From Sphingobacteriales bacterium (GTDB taxonomy: Bacteria > Bacteroidota > Bacteroidia > Chitinophagales > Chitinophagaceae): 35,699 bases of DNA. Both the position numbers and the translations under genes were made by a program. This document shows positions 7,534 to 15,168 of this stretch, piece by piece (within the stretch, counting starts at the first letter, position 1; each line of letters starts with the position of its first letter). The notes beneath the pieces were generated by a model. That model did not search any database, was not told the DNA's origin, and worked only from the letters and a program-made list of their open reading frames with translations. The stretch spans positions 1-35,699 of the forward strand of contig JAPLEF010000128.1 of the NCBI GenBank assembly GCA_026391525.1, given 5' to 3'.

Positions 7534-8613
7534 ATGGCAGTACATTTTCATCCTTTGGTAATTAAAAGTATCCGTAAAGAAACACCTGAATGTGTTACGC
7601 TTTGCTTTGATGTTCCGCAAGCACTTGAACCCGTTTTTCAATTCAAGGAAGGGCAAAATCTTACCCTCAAAAAAAATATCAACGGCGAAGAAATCAGGCG
7701 CAGTTATTCTATCTGTGCTGCCCCCCATGAAAATGAACTTAGGGTTGCCATCAAAAAAGTACCCGGAGGAAGTTTCTCCGGTTTTGCCAATGAAGAGCTT
7801 AAAGCAGGTGATACCATTGAAGTGCTGCCACCTTCCGGAAAATTTACGTCAAAAATCAGCTCCGAGCCCGATGCAAAATATCTTGCAGTTGCTGCCGGAA
7901 GTGGCATCACACCAATCATTGCCATCATCAAACATACCCTCCAAACCCAACCGCAAAGCAGCTTCACGCTATTGTATGGAAATCAAAACCGGCAATCGAT
8001 CATTTTCTTTGAAGAACTGGAAGCCCTCAAAAATAAATTCATCGGGCGTTTTCAGTTTATCAATGTGCTAAGCCGTGAAAGACTGGATGCGGAATTATTA
8101 TACGGAAGAATTGATGATGAAAAGCTTAAAGCTTTCGAAAAAATCATTGATTATGCTAAAATGGATGCTGTATATCTCTGCGGACCGGAAGCCATGATTT
8201 TCACAGTTCGTAATTTTCTTGAATCGAAAGGTTTAGATCAAAGTAAAATCCATTTTGAACTGTTTCATGTACCCGGCCAGGCCAGTTCGGTTTCAGGCAA
8301 AAAGGAAACTTCTATTTCAGATGATCAGCCAAAGAGTAAGATTGAACTTACACTTGATGGCAGAACCATTCATTTCGAACTGGCTGCTAAAGGTTTAAGC
8401 ATACTCGATGCTGCGCTTCAGCAGGGAGCAGATCTGCCTTATGCCTGCAAAGGAGGGGTTTGTTGTTCATGCAGAGCCAAGGTAACTAATGGTTCCGTTC
8501 AAATGGATGTTAACTATGCCCTTGAACCTGAAGAAGTGGAAGCCGGATATATTCTTACTTGCCAGAGTCATCCTACCAGTGAAAATGTAGTGGTGAATTT
8601 CGATCTCAAATAG
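7534..8613 (+). CDS. paaE: Phenylacetyl-CoA epoxidase reductase subunit PaaE
   Basis: Carries electrons from NAD(P)H through FAD and a [2Fe-2S] centre to the diiron oxygenase PaaA. The 359-residue protein has a ferredoxin-NADP reductase-like module followed by a ferredoxin. The FAD motif is RRSYSICAAP (about 55-64). The nucleotide-binding part has AGSGITPI (about 121-128) and VYLCGPEAMI. The C-terminal plant-type ferredoxin has Cys305, Cys310 and Cys313 (YACKGGVCCSCRAKV) with the fourth at Cys343 (LTCQSH). This order of domains and the GGVCCSCRAKV stretch are characteristic of PaaE. It is encoded directly after tetR and before paaA, unlike E. coli, where paaE follows paaABCD. Similar reductases serve other oxygenases, but the surrounding paaABC genes settle the assignment. 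Confidence 0.95.
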   Translation: MAVHFHPLVIKSIRKETPECVTLCFDVPQALEPVFQFKEGQNLTLKKNINGEEIRRSYSICAAPHENELRVAIKKVPGGSFSGFANEELKAGDTIEVLPPSGKFTSKISSEPDAKYLAVAAGSGITPIIAIIKHTLQTQPQSSFTLLYGNQNRQSIIFFEELEALKNKFIGRFQFINVLSRERLDAELLYGRIDDEKLKAFEKIIDYAKMDAVYLCGPEAMIFTVRNFLESKGLDQSKIHFELFHVPGQASSVSGKKETSISDDQPKSKIELTLDGRTIHFELAAKGLSILDAALQQGADLPYACKGGVCCSCRAKVTNGSVQMDVNYALEPEEVEAGYILTCQSHPTSENVVVNFDLK

Positions 8614-8664
8614 AATGACCCAAACTTATTGTTGAAGAAAAGAAAATCTTTTATTGATAAATTA

Positions 8665-8678
8665 CGAACAGTTGTTAG
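8665..8678. promoter_or_regulatory. Putative TetR/PaaR operator 2, upstream of paaA
   Basis: CGAACAGTTGTTAG has arms CnAACA and TGTTnG that are perfectly complementary around two central bases. It lies in the 111-bp gap between paaE and paaA, 46 bases before the paaA ATG. It shares C-x-A-A-x-A...GTTAG with the site at 6909-6922, and both are followed by TTTT. A likely -7 region nearby is TACATTTA (8699-8706) or the TAGTTTT run just after the palindrome. This suggests that paaA onward has its own regulated promoter. Confidence 0.55.
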
Positions 8679-8724
8679 TTTTTTTTGATTTTTATCGCTA
8701 CATTTATCATCTAAAATAATTGTG

Positions 8725-9672
8725 ATGACACTACATGATCTCGAAAAATCCTTTCAGGCAAAGATTGATGCTGAAATAAAAATTGAGCCGAAAGACTGGA
8801 TGCCGGATGCCTATCGCAAAACAAACCTTCGGCAAATCAGCCAGCATGCGCATAGTGAAATTGTTGGTATGCTTCCGGAGGGAAACTGGATTACACGGGC
8901 CCCATCGCTAAAGCGAAAAGCCATATTGATTGCCAAAGTGCAGGATGAAGCCGGGCATGGTCTGTATCTGTATGCCGCTGCTGAAACCTTAGGAACCAGT
9001 CGTGAACAGATGATTGATGATTTGCATAGCGGTAAGGCGAAATATTCTTCCATTTTCAATTACCCTACCCTTACCTGGGCAGATATGGGTGCGGTTGGCT
9101 GGTTGGTAGATGGCGCTGCAATACTAAATCAGGTAATGCTGTGCCGAACTTCTTACGGACCGTATGCCAGAGCAATGGTTAGAATCTGTAAAGAAGAAAG
9201 TTTTCATCAGCGCCAGGGGTTCGATGCTTTATTGGTATTGAGTAAGGGAACGCCCGAACAGAAAGCCATGTGCCAGGATGCCATCAACCGCTGGTGGTGG
9301 CCCAGTTTGATGATGTTTGGTCCGAAAGACAGCGAAAGCACCAACAGCGATCAAAGCATGAAATGGAAAATCAAACGAAAAACAAACGATGAGTTGAGGC
9401 AGCATTTTGTGGATATGATTGCAGAACAGATTAAATTATTGGGCATGACACTTCCCGACCCAGATTTGAAATGGAATGCAGAAAAAATGCATTATGATTT
9501 TGGCGAAATCAATTGGGAAGAATTCTGGAATGTGGTTAAAGGCAATGGTCCCTGCAATAAACAAAGGCTTGAAGCCAGAAATAAAGCCCATCAGGAAGGT
9601 GAATGGGTTCGGGAAGCGGCTTTGGCTTATGCAGCTAAGAAAGCGGAAAGGTTACAAAAACGCGTTGCTTAA
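8725..9672 (+). CDS. paaA: Phenylacetyl-CoA epoxidase catalytic subunit PaaA
   Basis: Catalytic diiron subunit of the PaaABCE complex, which epoxidises the aromatic ring of phenylacetyl-CoA to the 1,2-epoxide in the cytoplasm. It has 315 residues, normal for the family. Ferritin-like four-helix metal ligands are visible: Glu45 ([13 protein letters not shown]), Glu75 and His78 ([14 protein letters not shown]), Glu158 and His161 ([13 protein letters not shown]). Near-invariant PaaA text includes [13 protein letters not shown] and [17 protein letters not shown] at 8722 directly precedes the ATG at 8725; the ATG is preferred. The gene opens the paaAB segment and has a putative operator upstream. 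No missing residue or frameshift is seen. Confidence 0.97.
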   Translation: MTLHDLEKSFQAKIDAEIKIEPKDWMPDAYRKTNLRQISQHAHSEIVGMLPEGNWITRAPSLKRKAILIAKVQDEAGHGLYLYAAAETLGTSREQMIDDLHSGKAKYSSIFNYPTLTWADMGAVGWLVDGAAILNQVMLCRTSYGPYARAMVRICKEESFHQRQGFDALLVLSKGTPEQKAMCQDAINRWWWPSLMMFGPKDSESTNSDQSMKWKIKRKTNDELRQHFVDMIAEQIKLLGMTLPDPDLKWNAEKMHYDFGEINWEEFWNVVKGNGPCNKQRLEARNKAHQEGEWVREAALAYAAKKAERLQKRVA

Positions 9673-9697
9673 TTTTTATTCTTTAAATGATTATATC

Positions 9698-10069
9698 ATG
9701 TCTATTCGCATACAAAAATTTTATTACGGCGATATCCCGGAAGAAAAATCCGGAGCTTTCATGCCTTCATCAATGGCCAATGAAGCTTCATCGGGTTGGC
9801 CCTTATGGGAAGTTTTTATCAGGAGCAAACAAGGCCTTGATCATAAACATGCCGGCAGTTTACATGCAGCCGATGCAGCCATGGCTATTGAAAATGCACG
9901 CGATGTATACACCCGCCGCCAGGAAGGCATCAGCATATGGGTGGTGGAAAGCAAGTATGTACATGCCAGTAATCCGGATGACGCTGAAAGTTTTTATGAC
10001 CCCGCTTCGGATAAGGTTTACCGTCACCCTACCTTTTACGATTTACCGGATGAGGTGAAGCATATGTAG
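9698..10069 (+). CDS. paaB: Phenylacetyl-CoA epoxidase subunit PaaB
   Basis: Small structural subunit of the PaaABCE epoxidase, involved in its higher-order assembly. It has 123 residues from the ATG at 9698. The family core WPLWEVFIRSKQGLDHKHAG, then SLHAADAAMAIENARDVYTR, then RQEGISIWVV is unmistakable. The frame remains open upstream to 9476, but that part overlaps paaA and is a shadow. It starts 25 bases after the paaA stop. A C-terminal tail of about 30 residues (DDAESFYDPASDKVYRHPTF) follows the core. Immediately after the stop, heptad repeats begin and separate it from paaC. Confidence 0.96.
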   Translation: MSIRIQKFYYGDIPEEKSGAFMPSSMANEASSGWPLWEVFIRSKQGLDHKHAGSLHAADAAMAIENARDVYTRRQEGISIWVVESKYVHASNPDDAESFYDPASDKVYRHPTFYDLPDEVKHM

Positions 10070-10148
10070 ATTGGGGGGATTGGGAGATTAGGGATTAGGA
10101 ATTAGGGATTGGGAATTAGGGATTGGGATTGGGAATTAGGGATTGGGG
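10070..10148. repeat. Left heptad repeat array, inverted partner of 10667-10713
   Basis: Purine-rich, imperfect tandem heptads of the type RATTRGG (GATTAGG, AATTAGG, GATTGGG) begin at the last bases of paaB and run for about 80 bp. A 17-base piece, ATTAGGGATTAGGAATT (10087-10103), recurs exactly as its reverse complement at 10676-10692 on the other side of the four-helix gene. The two arrays therefore form inverted flanks of a cassette of roughly 640 bp. Confidence 0.85.
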
Positions 10149-10243
10149 CTGCAACATGCTTCAATTTTTGAAAAAGAAATTTGCGTGTATATACCCGAGT
10201 TATTAGAAAAAAAAGTGCAAAAAGTAAATGAACCAATTTACTT

Positions 10244-10618
10244 ATGATATATAAAGGTTATAAGGATCTGGAGTGCTATAAACAAGCAAGGCTACTAAGG
10301 ATTTTTATTTCTGAAGTTTCCAAACTTTTTCCTTCCCATGAAAAATTTCTTTTAATCTCTCAAATAATTGATTGCTCCAGATCAATTACCCGAAATATAG
10401 CTGAGGGTTATGGCAGATTTACTTATGCAGACACAAAGAACTTTTTTATCATAGCAAGGGGCTCAGTGACAGAAACCATGGAACAATTAACAACTGCTTT
10501 TGATGAAAAATACATTTCCGAAAAAATACTTAATGAAGGTGAAGAAAAATGTGAACTAGTGTTTAAGCTCATAAATGGATACATTCATTACCTAGAAAAG
10601 TCGAAACAAAACAAATAA
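10244..10618 (+). CDS. Four-helix-bundle protein (S23/23S rRNA intervening-sequence protein family)
   Basis: A 124-residue protein of the TIGR02436/S23-type four-helix-bundle family, first noted in intervening sequences of 23S rRNA genes and common as stand-alone genes in Bacteroidota. Family text is clear: YKDLECYKQARLLRIFISEV at the N-terminus, the central QIIDCSRSITRNIAEGYGRF, and then ARGSVTETMEQLTTAFDEKY. The biochemical function is unknown; relatives such as diversity-generating-retroelement Avd proteins bind nucleic acid and reverse transcriptase, but no reverse transcriptase is present here. The gene is flanked by inverted heptad arrays and interrupts the paa operon. Its codon use looks more AT-rich than that of paaB and paaC (by eye). 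The family assignment is firm; the role is open. Confidence 0.92.
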   Translation: MIYKGYKDLECYKQARLLRIFISEVSKLFPSHEKFLLISQIIDCSRSITRNIAEGYGRFTYADTKNFFIIARGSVTETMEQLTTAFDEKYISEKILNEGEEKCELVFKLINGYIHYLEKSKQNK

Positions 10619-10666
10619 TCATTAAACCATTATTTCCTTATCTGATTGAGAAATCAATTCGAAACC

Positions 10667-10713
10667 ATAATCCTAAATTCCTAATCCCTAATTCCAAATT
10701 ACCAATTACTAAC
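10667..10713. repeat. Right heptad repeat array (inverted)
   Basis: Pyrimidine-rich heptads on the plus strand; the reverse complement reads AATTGGT, AATTTGG, AATTAGG, GATTAGG, AATTTAG. Positions 10676-10692 are the exact reverse complement of 10087-10103 in the left array. The array ends about ten bases before the paaC start codon, so it probably provides the paaC leader. Confidence 0.85.
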
Positions 10714-10723
10714 ATACTGAAAT

Positions 10724-11470
10724 ATGAGTATATCAAAACTAGATTTCCTCAAATTCCAAGCCGACTCCTCCCACATCCTCTCCCAACGCAATGCCGAACT
10801 TTGCGCTCATGGGCCGATTTTGGAGCAGGATATTGCCATTACCAATATTACGCTCGACTTGTTGGGGCAGGCTCGAAATTTTTATCAGTATGCCGCTACC
10901 CTTTCCGGTGATCCTGTGGTTACTGAAGATAGTCTCGCTTACCTGCGCAATGAAAGGGAGTACAAAAATCTCTTACTGGTAGAGTTGCCAGCGGCTGATT
11001 GGTCGTATACAGTGTTACGTCAGCTCTTCTACAGTGTTTATCAATACCTGGTTTTTGAGCAATTGGAGAAAAGCACCGATTTGCAAATTGCTGCCATTGC
11101 CACAAAATCGTTAAAAGAAACCACTTACCATATAAAATGGAGCAGCGAATGGGTAATCAGGTTAGGTGATGGTACTGAAGAAAGCCATTCCCGCATTAAG
11201 AAAGCATTAGTGGATTATTGGCCCTACACCGGCGAACTCTTCATACCTGCCCCATATGAAACAGAAACCTTATTGGGATTTGATTTATCCGCACTTAAAT
11301 ATGGATGGTTAAAGCAAATTAGTGCCGTATTTGAAGAAGCGAAGCTTTCTATCCCCGAAAATATTTTCATGCAAACGGGTGGAAAAACAGGCGTACATAC
11401 CGAACATCTCGGATTTCTGCTGGCTGAGATGCAACATCTACAACGCAGCCATCCAGGAGCAATATGGTAA
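10724..11470 (+). CDS. paaC: Phenylacetyl-CoA epoxidase subunit PaaC
   Basis: Structural, catalytically inactive ferritin-like partner of PaaA; the A-C heterodimer is the core of the epoxidase. It has 248 residues, the family's usual length. Diagnostic stretches are LGQARNFYQYAATLSGDP, SLAYLRNEREYKNLLLVELP, LKETTYHIKWSSEWVIRLGD, GTEESHSRIKKALVDYWPYT, and the C-terminal LLAEMQHLQRSHPGAIW. The start ATG lies just after the right heptad array. No strong -7 box is visible in the repeat, so expression may rely on readthrough from paaAB through the inserted gene. The frame is complete. Confidence 0.96.
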   Translation: MSISKLDFLKFQADSSHILSQRNAELCAHGPILEQDIAITNITLDLLGQARNFYQYAATLSGDPVVTEDSLAYLRNEREYKNLLLVELPAADWSYTVLRQLFYSVYQYLVFEQLEKSTDLQIAAIATKSLKETTYHIKWSSEWVIRLGDGTEESHSRIKKALVDYWPYTGELFIPAPYETETLLGFDLSALKYGWLKQISAVFEEAKLSIPENIFMQTGGKTGVHTEHLGFLLAEMQHLQRSHPGAIW

Positions 11471-11580
11471 GAATGTATTTCAGGTTAATCATTACCGTTA
11501 TTTTAATAATCAACTCTTAAATAATTTATAAATTTCTTCTATACAGCTGAAAATCATCAATTCACTTTTTCAATTTTATC

Positions 11581-12087
11581 ATGGAATCTGGCAAAGCACA
11601 TATCATGGAATGGCTGGAAGAAGTTTCCGATCCGGAAATTCCGGTATTAACGATTCTCGACATGGGTATTGTTCGTGATATTAAAGTTGAAGCTGATGCC
11701 ATAGAAGTTTTTATCACACCCACTTATTCCGGCTGCCCGGCCATGGATGCCATTGCATTTGATATCAAACTAAAATTGATAGAAAAAGGTTTTAAAAAGG
11801 TGAAAGTGACGTCGGTTTTATCCCCGGCCTGGACAACCGACTGGATGAGTGAAAACGGAAAAAAGAAATTGCAGGAATACGGTATTGCGCCACCGCAAAC
11901 ACGCAGCCAATCTTCATCGCAACAAAGAATCAACCGCATGCTTTTTGCTGAAGAAGAGGCGGTTATTTGTCCAAGATGTAAATCAAATAATACACGCCTC
12001 CTCAGCCAATTCGGTTCAACGGCCTGCAAAGCACATTATCAGTGTAACAACTGTAAAGAGCCCTTCGATTATTTCAAATGTCATTGA
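11581..12087 (+). CDS. paaD: Phenylacetate degradation Fe-S assembly protein PaaD
   Basis: A MIP18/DUF59 family protein thought to help maturation of the epoxidase iron-sulfur component (PaaE). Of 168 residues, the first 100 or so form the DUF59 domain (WLEEVSDPEIPVLTILDMGI, then FITPTYSGCPAMDAI). The C-terminus is a PaaD-specific cysteine-rich zinc-ribbon-like tail with CPRCKS and CNNC pairs plus a final FKCH. This pairing of domains separates PaaD from the general SufT/MIP18 proteins. It lies 110 bp after paaC. The gap is AT-rich and no clear promoter could be assigned. Confidence 0.94.
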   Translation: MESGKAHIMEWLEEVSDPEIPVLTILDMGIVRDIKVEADAIEVFITPTYSGCPAMDAIAFDIKLKLIEKGFKKVKVTSVLSPAWTTDWMSENGKKKLQEYGIAPPQTRSQSSSQQRINRMLFAEEEAVICPRCKSNNTRLLSQFGSTACKAHYQCNNCKEPFDYFKCH

Positions 12088-12166
12088 TACGATTACAACC
12101 TCAGATCGGGTTATTTGATAATGCTGTACAATTTTTCTTTAACCTTGTAGTGTAAAATATTTTCGC

Positions 12167-12943
12167 ATGTCTACTATCTTATTGGAAGTGCAGCAACAGG
12201 TAGGTATTATCCGCCTCAACCGGCCGGAGAAATTCAACGCATTCAACAGGGAAATGGCATTACTGTTACAAAAACGGTTAGATGAAGTTGCCGAAAATCC
12301 TGAAATACGGGCCGTTTATCTAACCGGAAATGGTAAAGCATTTTCTGCCGGCCAGGATTTGGGTGAAGTAACCGGAGTTGATCCGGTTCCATTCACTAAG
12401 ATTTTATCGGAACATTATAATCCCATCATCACAAGAATGCGGAATTTACCCAAACCCATAGTTTGTGCTGTAAATGGAGTAGCGGCAGGCGCCGGAGCCA
12501 ATATTGCACTAAGTGCCGATATCGTTGTTGCCCATGAAAATGCAAATTTCATCCAGGCTTTTTCAAAGATTGGCTTGATTCCCGATAGTGGAGGTACATT
12601 TTTTCTGCCCCGGCTGATAGGATTTCAAAGGGCTGCCGCACTGATGATGCTTGGCGAAAAATTGTCGGCTGCTGAAGCCGAACGAATAGGTATGATTTAT
12701 AAGTATTACAGCGAAACTGATTTCTTAACCTCTTCAATGGATCTGGCCAAACAGCTTGCTCAAATGCCAACCCGTGCGCTGGCGCTTACCAAAAAGGCAC
12801 TTAACAATTCCATGCACAATAACCTGGAGCAGCAATTACTTGAAGAAGACCGCCTGCAATTTAAGGCTGCACAAACCAGCGATTATGCTGAAGGTATTGA
12901 AGCCTTCATGCAAAAACGCACGCCAAATTTCACCGGGAAATAA
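12167..12943 (+). CDS. paaG: 1,2-epoxyphenylacetyl-CoA isomerase PaaG (crotonase fold)
   Basis: Converts ring-1,2-epoxyphenylacetyl-CoA to oxepin-CoA and also handles later double-bond shifts in the pathway. It has 258 residues with the crotonase signature. GKAFSAGQDLGEV forms the first half of the oxyanion hole and VNGVAAGAGANIALSADIVV the second. The PaaG-type stretch FIQAFSKIGLIPDSGGTFFL follows, with an acidic Asp in place of the usual second catalytic Glu. The C-terminus has the typical helical trimer segment. It lies 79 bp after paaD and nine bases before paaI. A generic enoyl-CoA hydratase is the alternative, but the GLIPDSGG motif and context favour PaaG. Confidence 0.92.
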   Translation: MSTILLEVQQQVGIIRLNRPEKFNAFNREMALLLQKRLDEVAENPEIRAVYLTGNGKAFSAGQDLGEVTGVDPVPFTKILSEHYNPIITRMRNLPKPIVCAVNGVAAGAGANIALSADIVVAHENANFIQAFSKIGLIPDSGGTFFLPRLIGFQRAAALMMLGEKLSAAEAERIGMIYKYYSETDFLTSSMDLAKQLAQMPTRALALTKKALNNSMHNNLEQQLLEEDRLQFKAAQTSDYAEGIEAFMQKRTPNFTGK

Positions 12944-12952
12944 AAACTTAAT

Positions 12953-13378
12953 ATGTCTGATACAAACGATGAATTAGCAAAGAAAGTGGTGAGCCATATG
13001 ATGGATCACGACGGATTCAGCAAATGGCTGGGTATAACAGTAATGAATATACGCGAAGGGTACAGTAAAATTGGAATGACGGTGCGGCCTGAAATGATCA
13101 ATGGATTCGGTATTGTACACGGAGGCATCGCATTTTCGCTAGCCGATAGCGCTTTTGCTTTCGCCTGCAACAACCGCAACGTGCTATCTGTTGCCCTCGA
13201 CACTTCCATCAATTTCATCAAACCGGTTCATGTTGGCGATTCGCTAATGGCGGAAGCCAAAGAAATCCATAACGGAAAATCAACCGGCTTGTATCATATC
13301 AGCATCCGTAACCAGAAGGGTCATGAAGTGGCTTTGTTCAAGGGCACTTGTTTCCGTACAAATAAATCGCTGATCTAA
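12953..13378 (+). CDS. paaI: Hotdog-fold acyl-CoA thioesterase PaaI
   Basis: A 141-residue hotdog thioesterase. PaaI is known to hydrolyse phenylacetyl-CoA derivatives and is considered a relief valve when ring intermediates stall. The signature MINGFGIVHGGIAFSLADSA contains the HGG turn and the catalytic acid. VALDTSINFIKPVHVGDSLM and GKSTGLYHISIRNQKG complete the fold. It begins nine bases after the paaG stop and ends 12 bases before paaY, so the three are translated from one message. Confidence 0.93.
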   Translation: MSDTNDELAKKVVSHMMDHDGFSKWLGITVMNIREGYSKIGMTVRPEMINGFGIVHGGIAFSLADSAFAFACNNRNVLSVALDTSINFIKPVHVGDSLMAEAKEIHNGKSTGLYHISIRNQKGHEVALFKGTCFRTNKSLI

Positions 13379-13390
13379 ATCGCATCAAAG

Positions 13391-13984
13391 ATGATTTATC
13401 GTTTTAAAACCCATATCCCGGTTATCGACCCTACCGCTTTCATTCATCCGCTGGCAACAGTTACGGGTAATGTGATCATTGGTAAAAATGTGTATATCGG
13501 TCCGGGTGCAGCCATTCGCGGCGACTGGGGAAAAATCGTCATTGAAAACGGATGTAATGTTCAGGAAAATTGTACCATTCATATGTTTCCCGGAATAACC
13601 GTTCATTTGATGGAAGGAGCGCACATCGGCCATGGAGCGATCATTCATGGAGCATCGATCGGGCGGAATTGCCTGGTAGGAATGAATGCGGTGATCATGG
13701 ACCGTGTTGAACTGGGTGATGAATGTATAGTGGGTGCTTTATCTTTTGTTGCTGCAGACCAGATCATTCCAAAAAGATCGTTATTATTAGGGAATCCGGC
13801 AAAGATCATCAAAGAAGTTTCTGATGAGATGATCACCTGGAAAACAGCAGGCACTGCCATTTATCAGCAACTACCGGCAGATATGCATGCCTATTGGGAA
13901 GCTTGCGAACCTTTAACCAAATTGCCAGATAGCCAAACCGACAATCACCCCGATTACAAACCCTGGCATGAAACCAAATCCTGA
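13391..13984 (+). CDS. paaY: PaaY-type hexapeptide-repeat thioesterase / gamma-carbonic-anhydrase-like protein
   Basis: A left-handed beta-helix protein of 197 residues, close in length and motif order to E. coli PaaY, a thioesterase acting on ring-hydroxylated phenylacetyl-CoA by-products. Hexapeptide repeats run from about residue 15 to 130 (VIIGKNVYIGPGAAIRGDWG, then HIGHGAIIHGASIGRNCLVG, then MNAVIMDRVELGDECIVGAL). Metal-binding histidines occur in NCTIHMF and HIGHGAIIHG. The C-terminal helix contains SDEMITWKTAGTAIYQQL, as in PaaY. Context after paaI favours PaaY over a plain gamma-carbonic anhydrase. It is the last gene of the paa cluster; 80 bp separate it from obgE, with no clear terminator. 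Confidence 0.88.
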   Translation: MIYRFKTHIPVIDPTAFIHPLATVTGNVIIGKNVYIGPGAAIRGDWGKIVIENGCNVQENCTIHMFPGITVHLMEGAHIGHGAIIHGASIGRNCLVGMNAVIMDRVELGDECIVGALSFVAADQIIPKRSLLLGNPAKIIKEVSDEMITWKTAGTAIYQQLPADMHAYWEACEPLTKLPDSQTDNHPDYKPWHETKS

Positions 13985-14064
13985 ACAAGGCAATCATTCA
14001 CGCTAAAGTTGCATAGCAACAGAAAGCCTTACCAATTGGATAAAAATAGGCGAACTTTGCAGGA

Positions 14065-15069
14065 ATGGAAAAATCAAATTTTGTAGACCAGATAAAAATT
14101 TTTTGTCGCAGTGGTCATGGTGGTGCAGGCAGTAAACATTTCATGCGCAATAAACTAACTGCAAAAGGCGGACCAGATGGTGGCGACGGAGGCAGAGGTG
14201 CACATATCATTTTAAAAGGAAACACCCAGTTATGGACTTTACTCCATCTCAGGTATTTTAAGAATATCCTTGCGGAAGATGGGGAAAACGGTTCAGGAAA
14301 TAATTCTACCGGAAGGAATGGAAAGGATATCATCATCGAAGTTCCCCTTGGTACTATCGCTAAAGATGAAGATACCGGAATGTTGCTGGCTGAAATTCTT
14401 GAAGATGGGCAGGAAGCTATCTTGATGAAAGGAGGAAGAGGAGGTTTAGGGAACAGCAATTTCAAAACATCTACCAATCAGGCACCTGAATATGCTCAGC
14501 CCGGTGAAGATGGCGAAGAAGGCATCAGGGTGCTGGAATTGAAAGTACTGGCCGATGTGGGTTTGGTTGGATTTCCCAATGCCGGAAAATCGACCCTGCT
14601 TTCGAGCATCACAGCAGCTAAACCAAAAATTGCCGATTATGCATTTACCACTCTTGTTCCTCAATTAGGGATGGTAGATTACAGGGATTCAAAAAGTTTC
14701 TGCATGGCCGATTTACCCGGCATCATTGAAGGCGCTGCTGAAGGTAAAGGGCTGGGGCATCGTTTCCTCCGGCATATTGAAAGGAATTCTGTACTGCTTT
14801 TCCTTATACCCGCCGATAGCAAAGACCACCGGCAGGAATTTGAAATCCTGCGTGCTGAATTGGAAAAGTATAACCCCGAGATGTTGCAAAAAGATTTTGT
14901 GATTGCCATCAGTAAATCGGATATGTTGGATGATGAACTGAAAAATGCCATTGGTGCCGAACTGCCTAAAACAATCCCTCATATTTTCATCTCATCAGTA
15001 ACCGGTTACCATTTAACAGAATTGAAAGACTTGCTCTGGCAGGCATTGAACAGCAAGCCTGTAAACTGA
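14065..15069 (+). CDS. obgE: GTPase Obg/CgtA
   Basis: Essential GTPase linked to 50S ribosome assembly and stress responses. It has 334 residues. The glycine-rich Obg fold covers residues 1-158 ([20 protein letters not shown], then [17 protein letters not shown]). The G domain follows: G1 GFPNAGKST at 169-177, G3 DLPG at 216, and G4 as SKSD at 283-286, a variant of NKxD. The optional C-terminal OCT domain is absent, as in many bacteria. Upstream, GAACTTTG just before the start resembles a -7 box with the first T changed, and would give an almost leaderless message. It may be independent of the paa operon. Confidence 0.97.
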   Translation: MEKSNFVDQIKIFCRSGHGGAGSKHFMRNKLTAKGGPDGGDGGRGAHIILKGNTQLWTLLHLRYFKNILAEDGENGSGNNSTGRNGKDIIIEVPLGTIAKDEDTGMLLAEILEDGQEAILMKGGRGGLGNSNFKTSTNQAPEYAQPGEDGEEGIRVLELKVLADVGLVGFPNAGKSTLLSSITAAKPKIADYAFTTLVPQLGMVDYRDSKSFCMADLPGIIEGAAEGKGLGHRFLRHIERNSVLLFLIPADSKDHRQEFEILRAELEKYNPEMLQKDFVIAISKSDMLDDELKNAIGAELPKTIPHIFISSVTGYHLTELKDLLWQALNSKPVN

Positions 15070-15168
15070 TCACCCAGAAGTTACGCTTAGGGCTATGCGC
15101 ATTAGTAATAAACACCTGTGAATAACCTCTGCTTGTTTAGTAATAAGGTAAGAAGTTAATTTGCAACA

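Larger units (their letters stand above)
10070..10713. mobile_element. Putative four-helix-bundle gene cassette inserted in the paa operon
   Basis: The unit consists of the left heptad array, a spacer of about 95 bp, the four-helix gene (10244-10618), a short spacer and the right inverted array. It sits exactly between the paaB stop and the paaC start, genes that are normally adjacent, so it looks like an insertion. It encodes no transposase, and target-site duplications could not be identified because the ends are repetitive. It is oriented with the operon. Whether paaC-paaY transcription depends on readthrough is unknown. Mobility is inferred from position and structure only. Confidence 0.5.

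Noticed and set aside
7592..8071. 159-codon frame overlapping paaE
   Set aside because: It is an out-of-frame shadow of a well-supported gene, with no domain.
9476..9697. N-terminal extension of paaB
   Set aside because: The extra 74 codons lie in another frame over the 3' end of paaA and precede the normal PaaB start MSIRIQKFYYGD; they are a shadow.
10070..10713. Insertion sequence or diversity-generating retroelement
   Set aside because: No transposase, reverse transcriptase or template repeat is present. The four-helix protein resembles Avd only at the fold-family level.
11322..11531. Small frame overlapping the end of paaC
   Set aside because: Mostly inside paaC in another frame; the residue pattern is not protein-like and no start signal is seen.
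14500..15069. Degenerate Obg because G4 is SKSD and the C-terminal domain is missing
   Set aside because: All other GTPase motifs are intact. Related Bacteroidota proteins, as I recall, share the SKSD form, and many functional Obg proteins lack the last domain.
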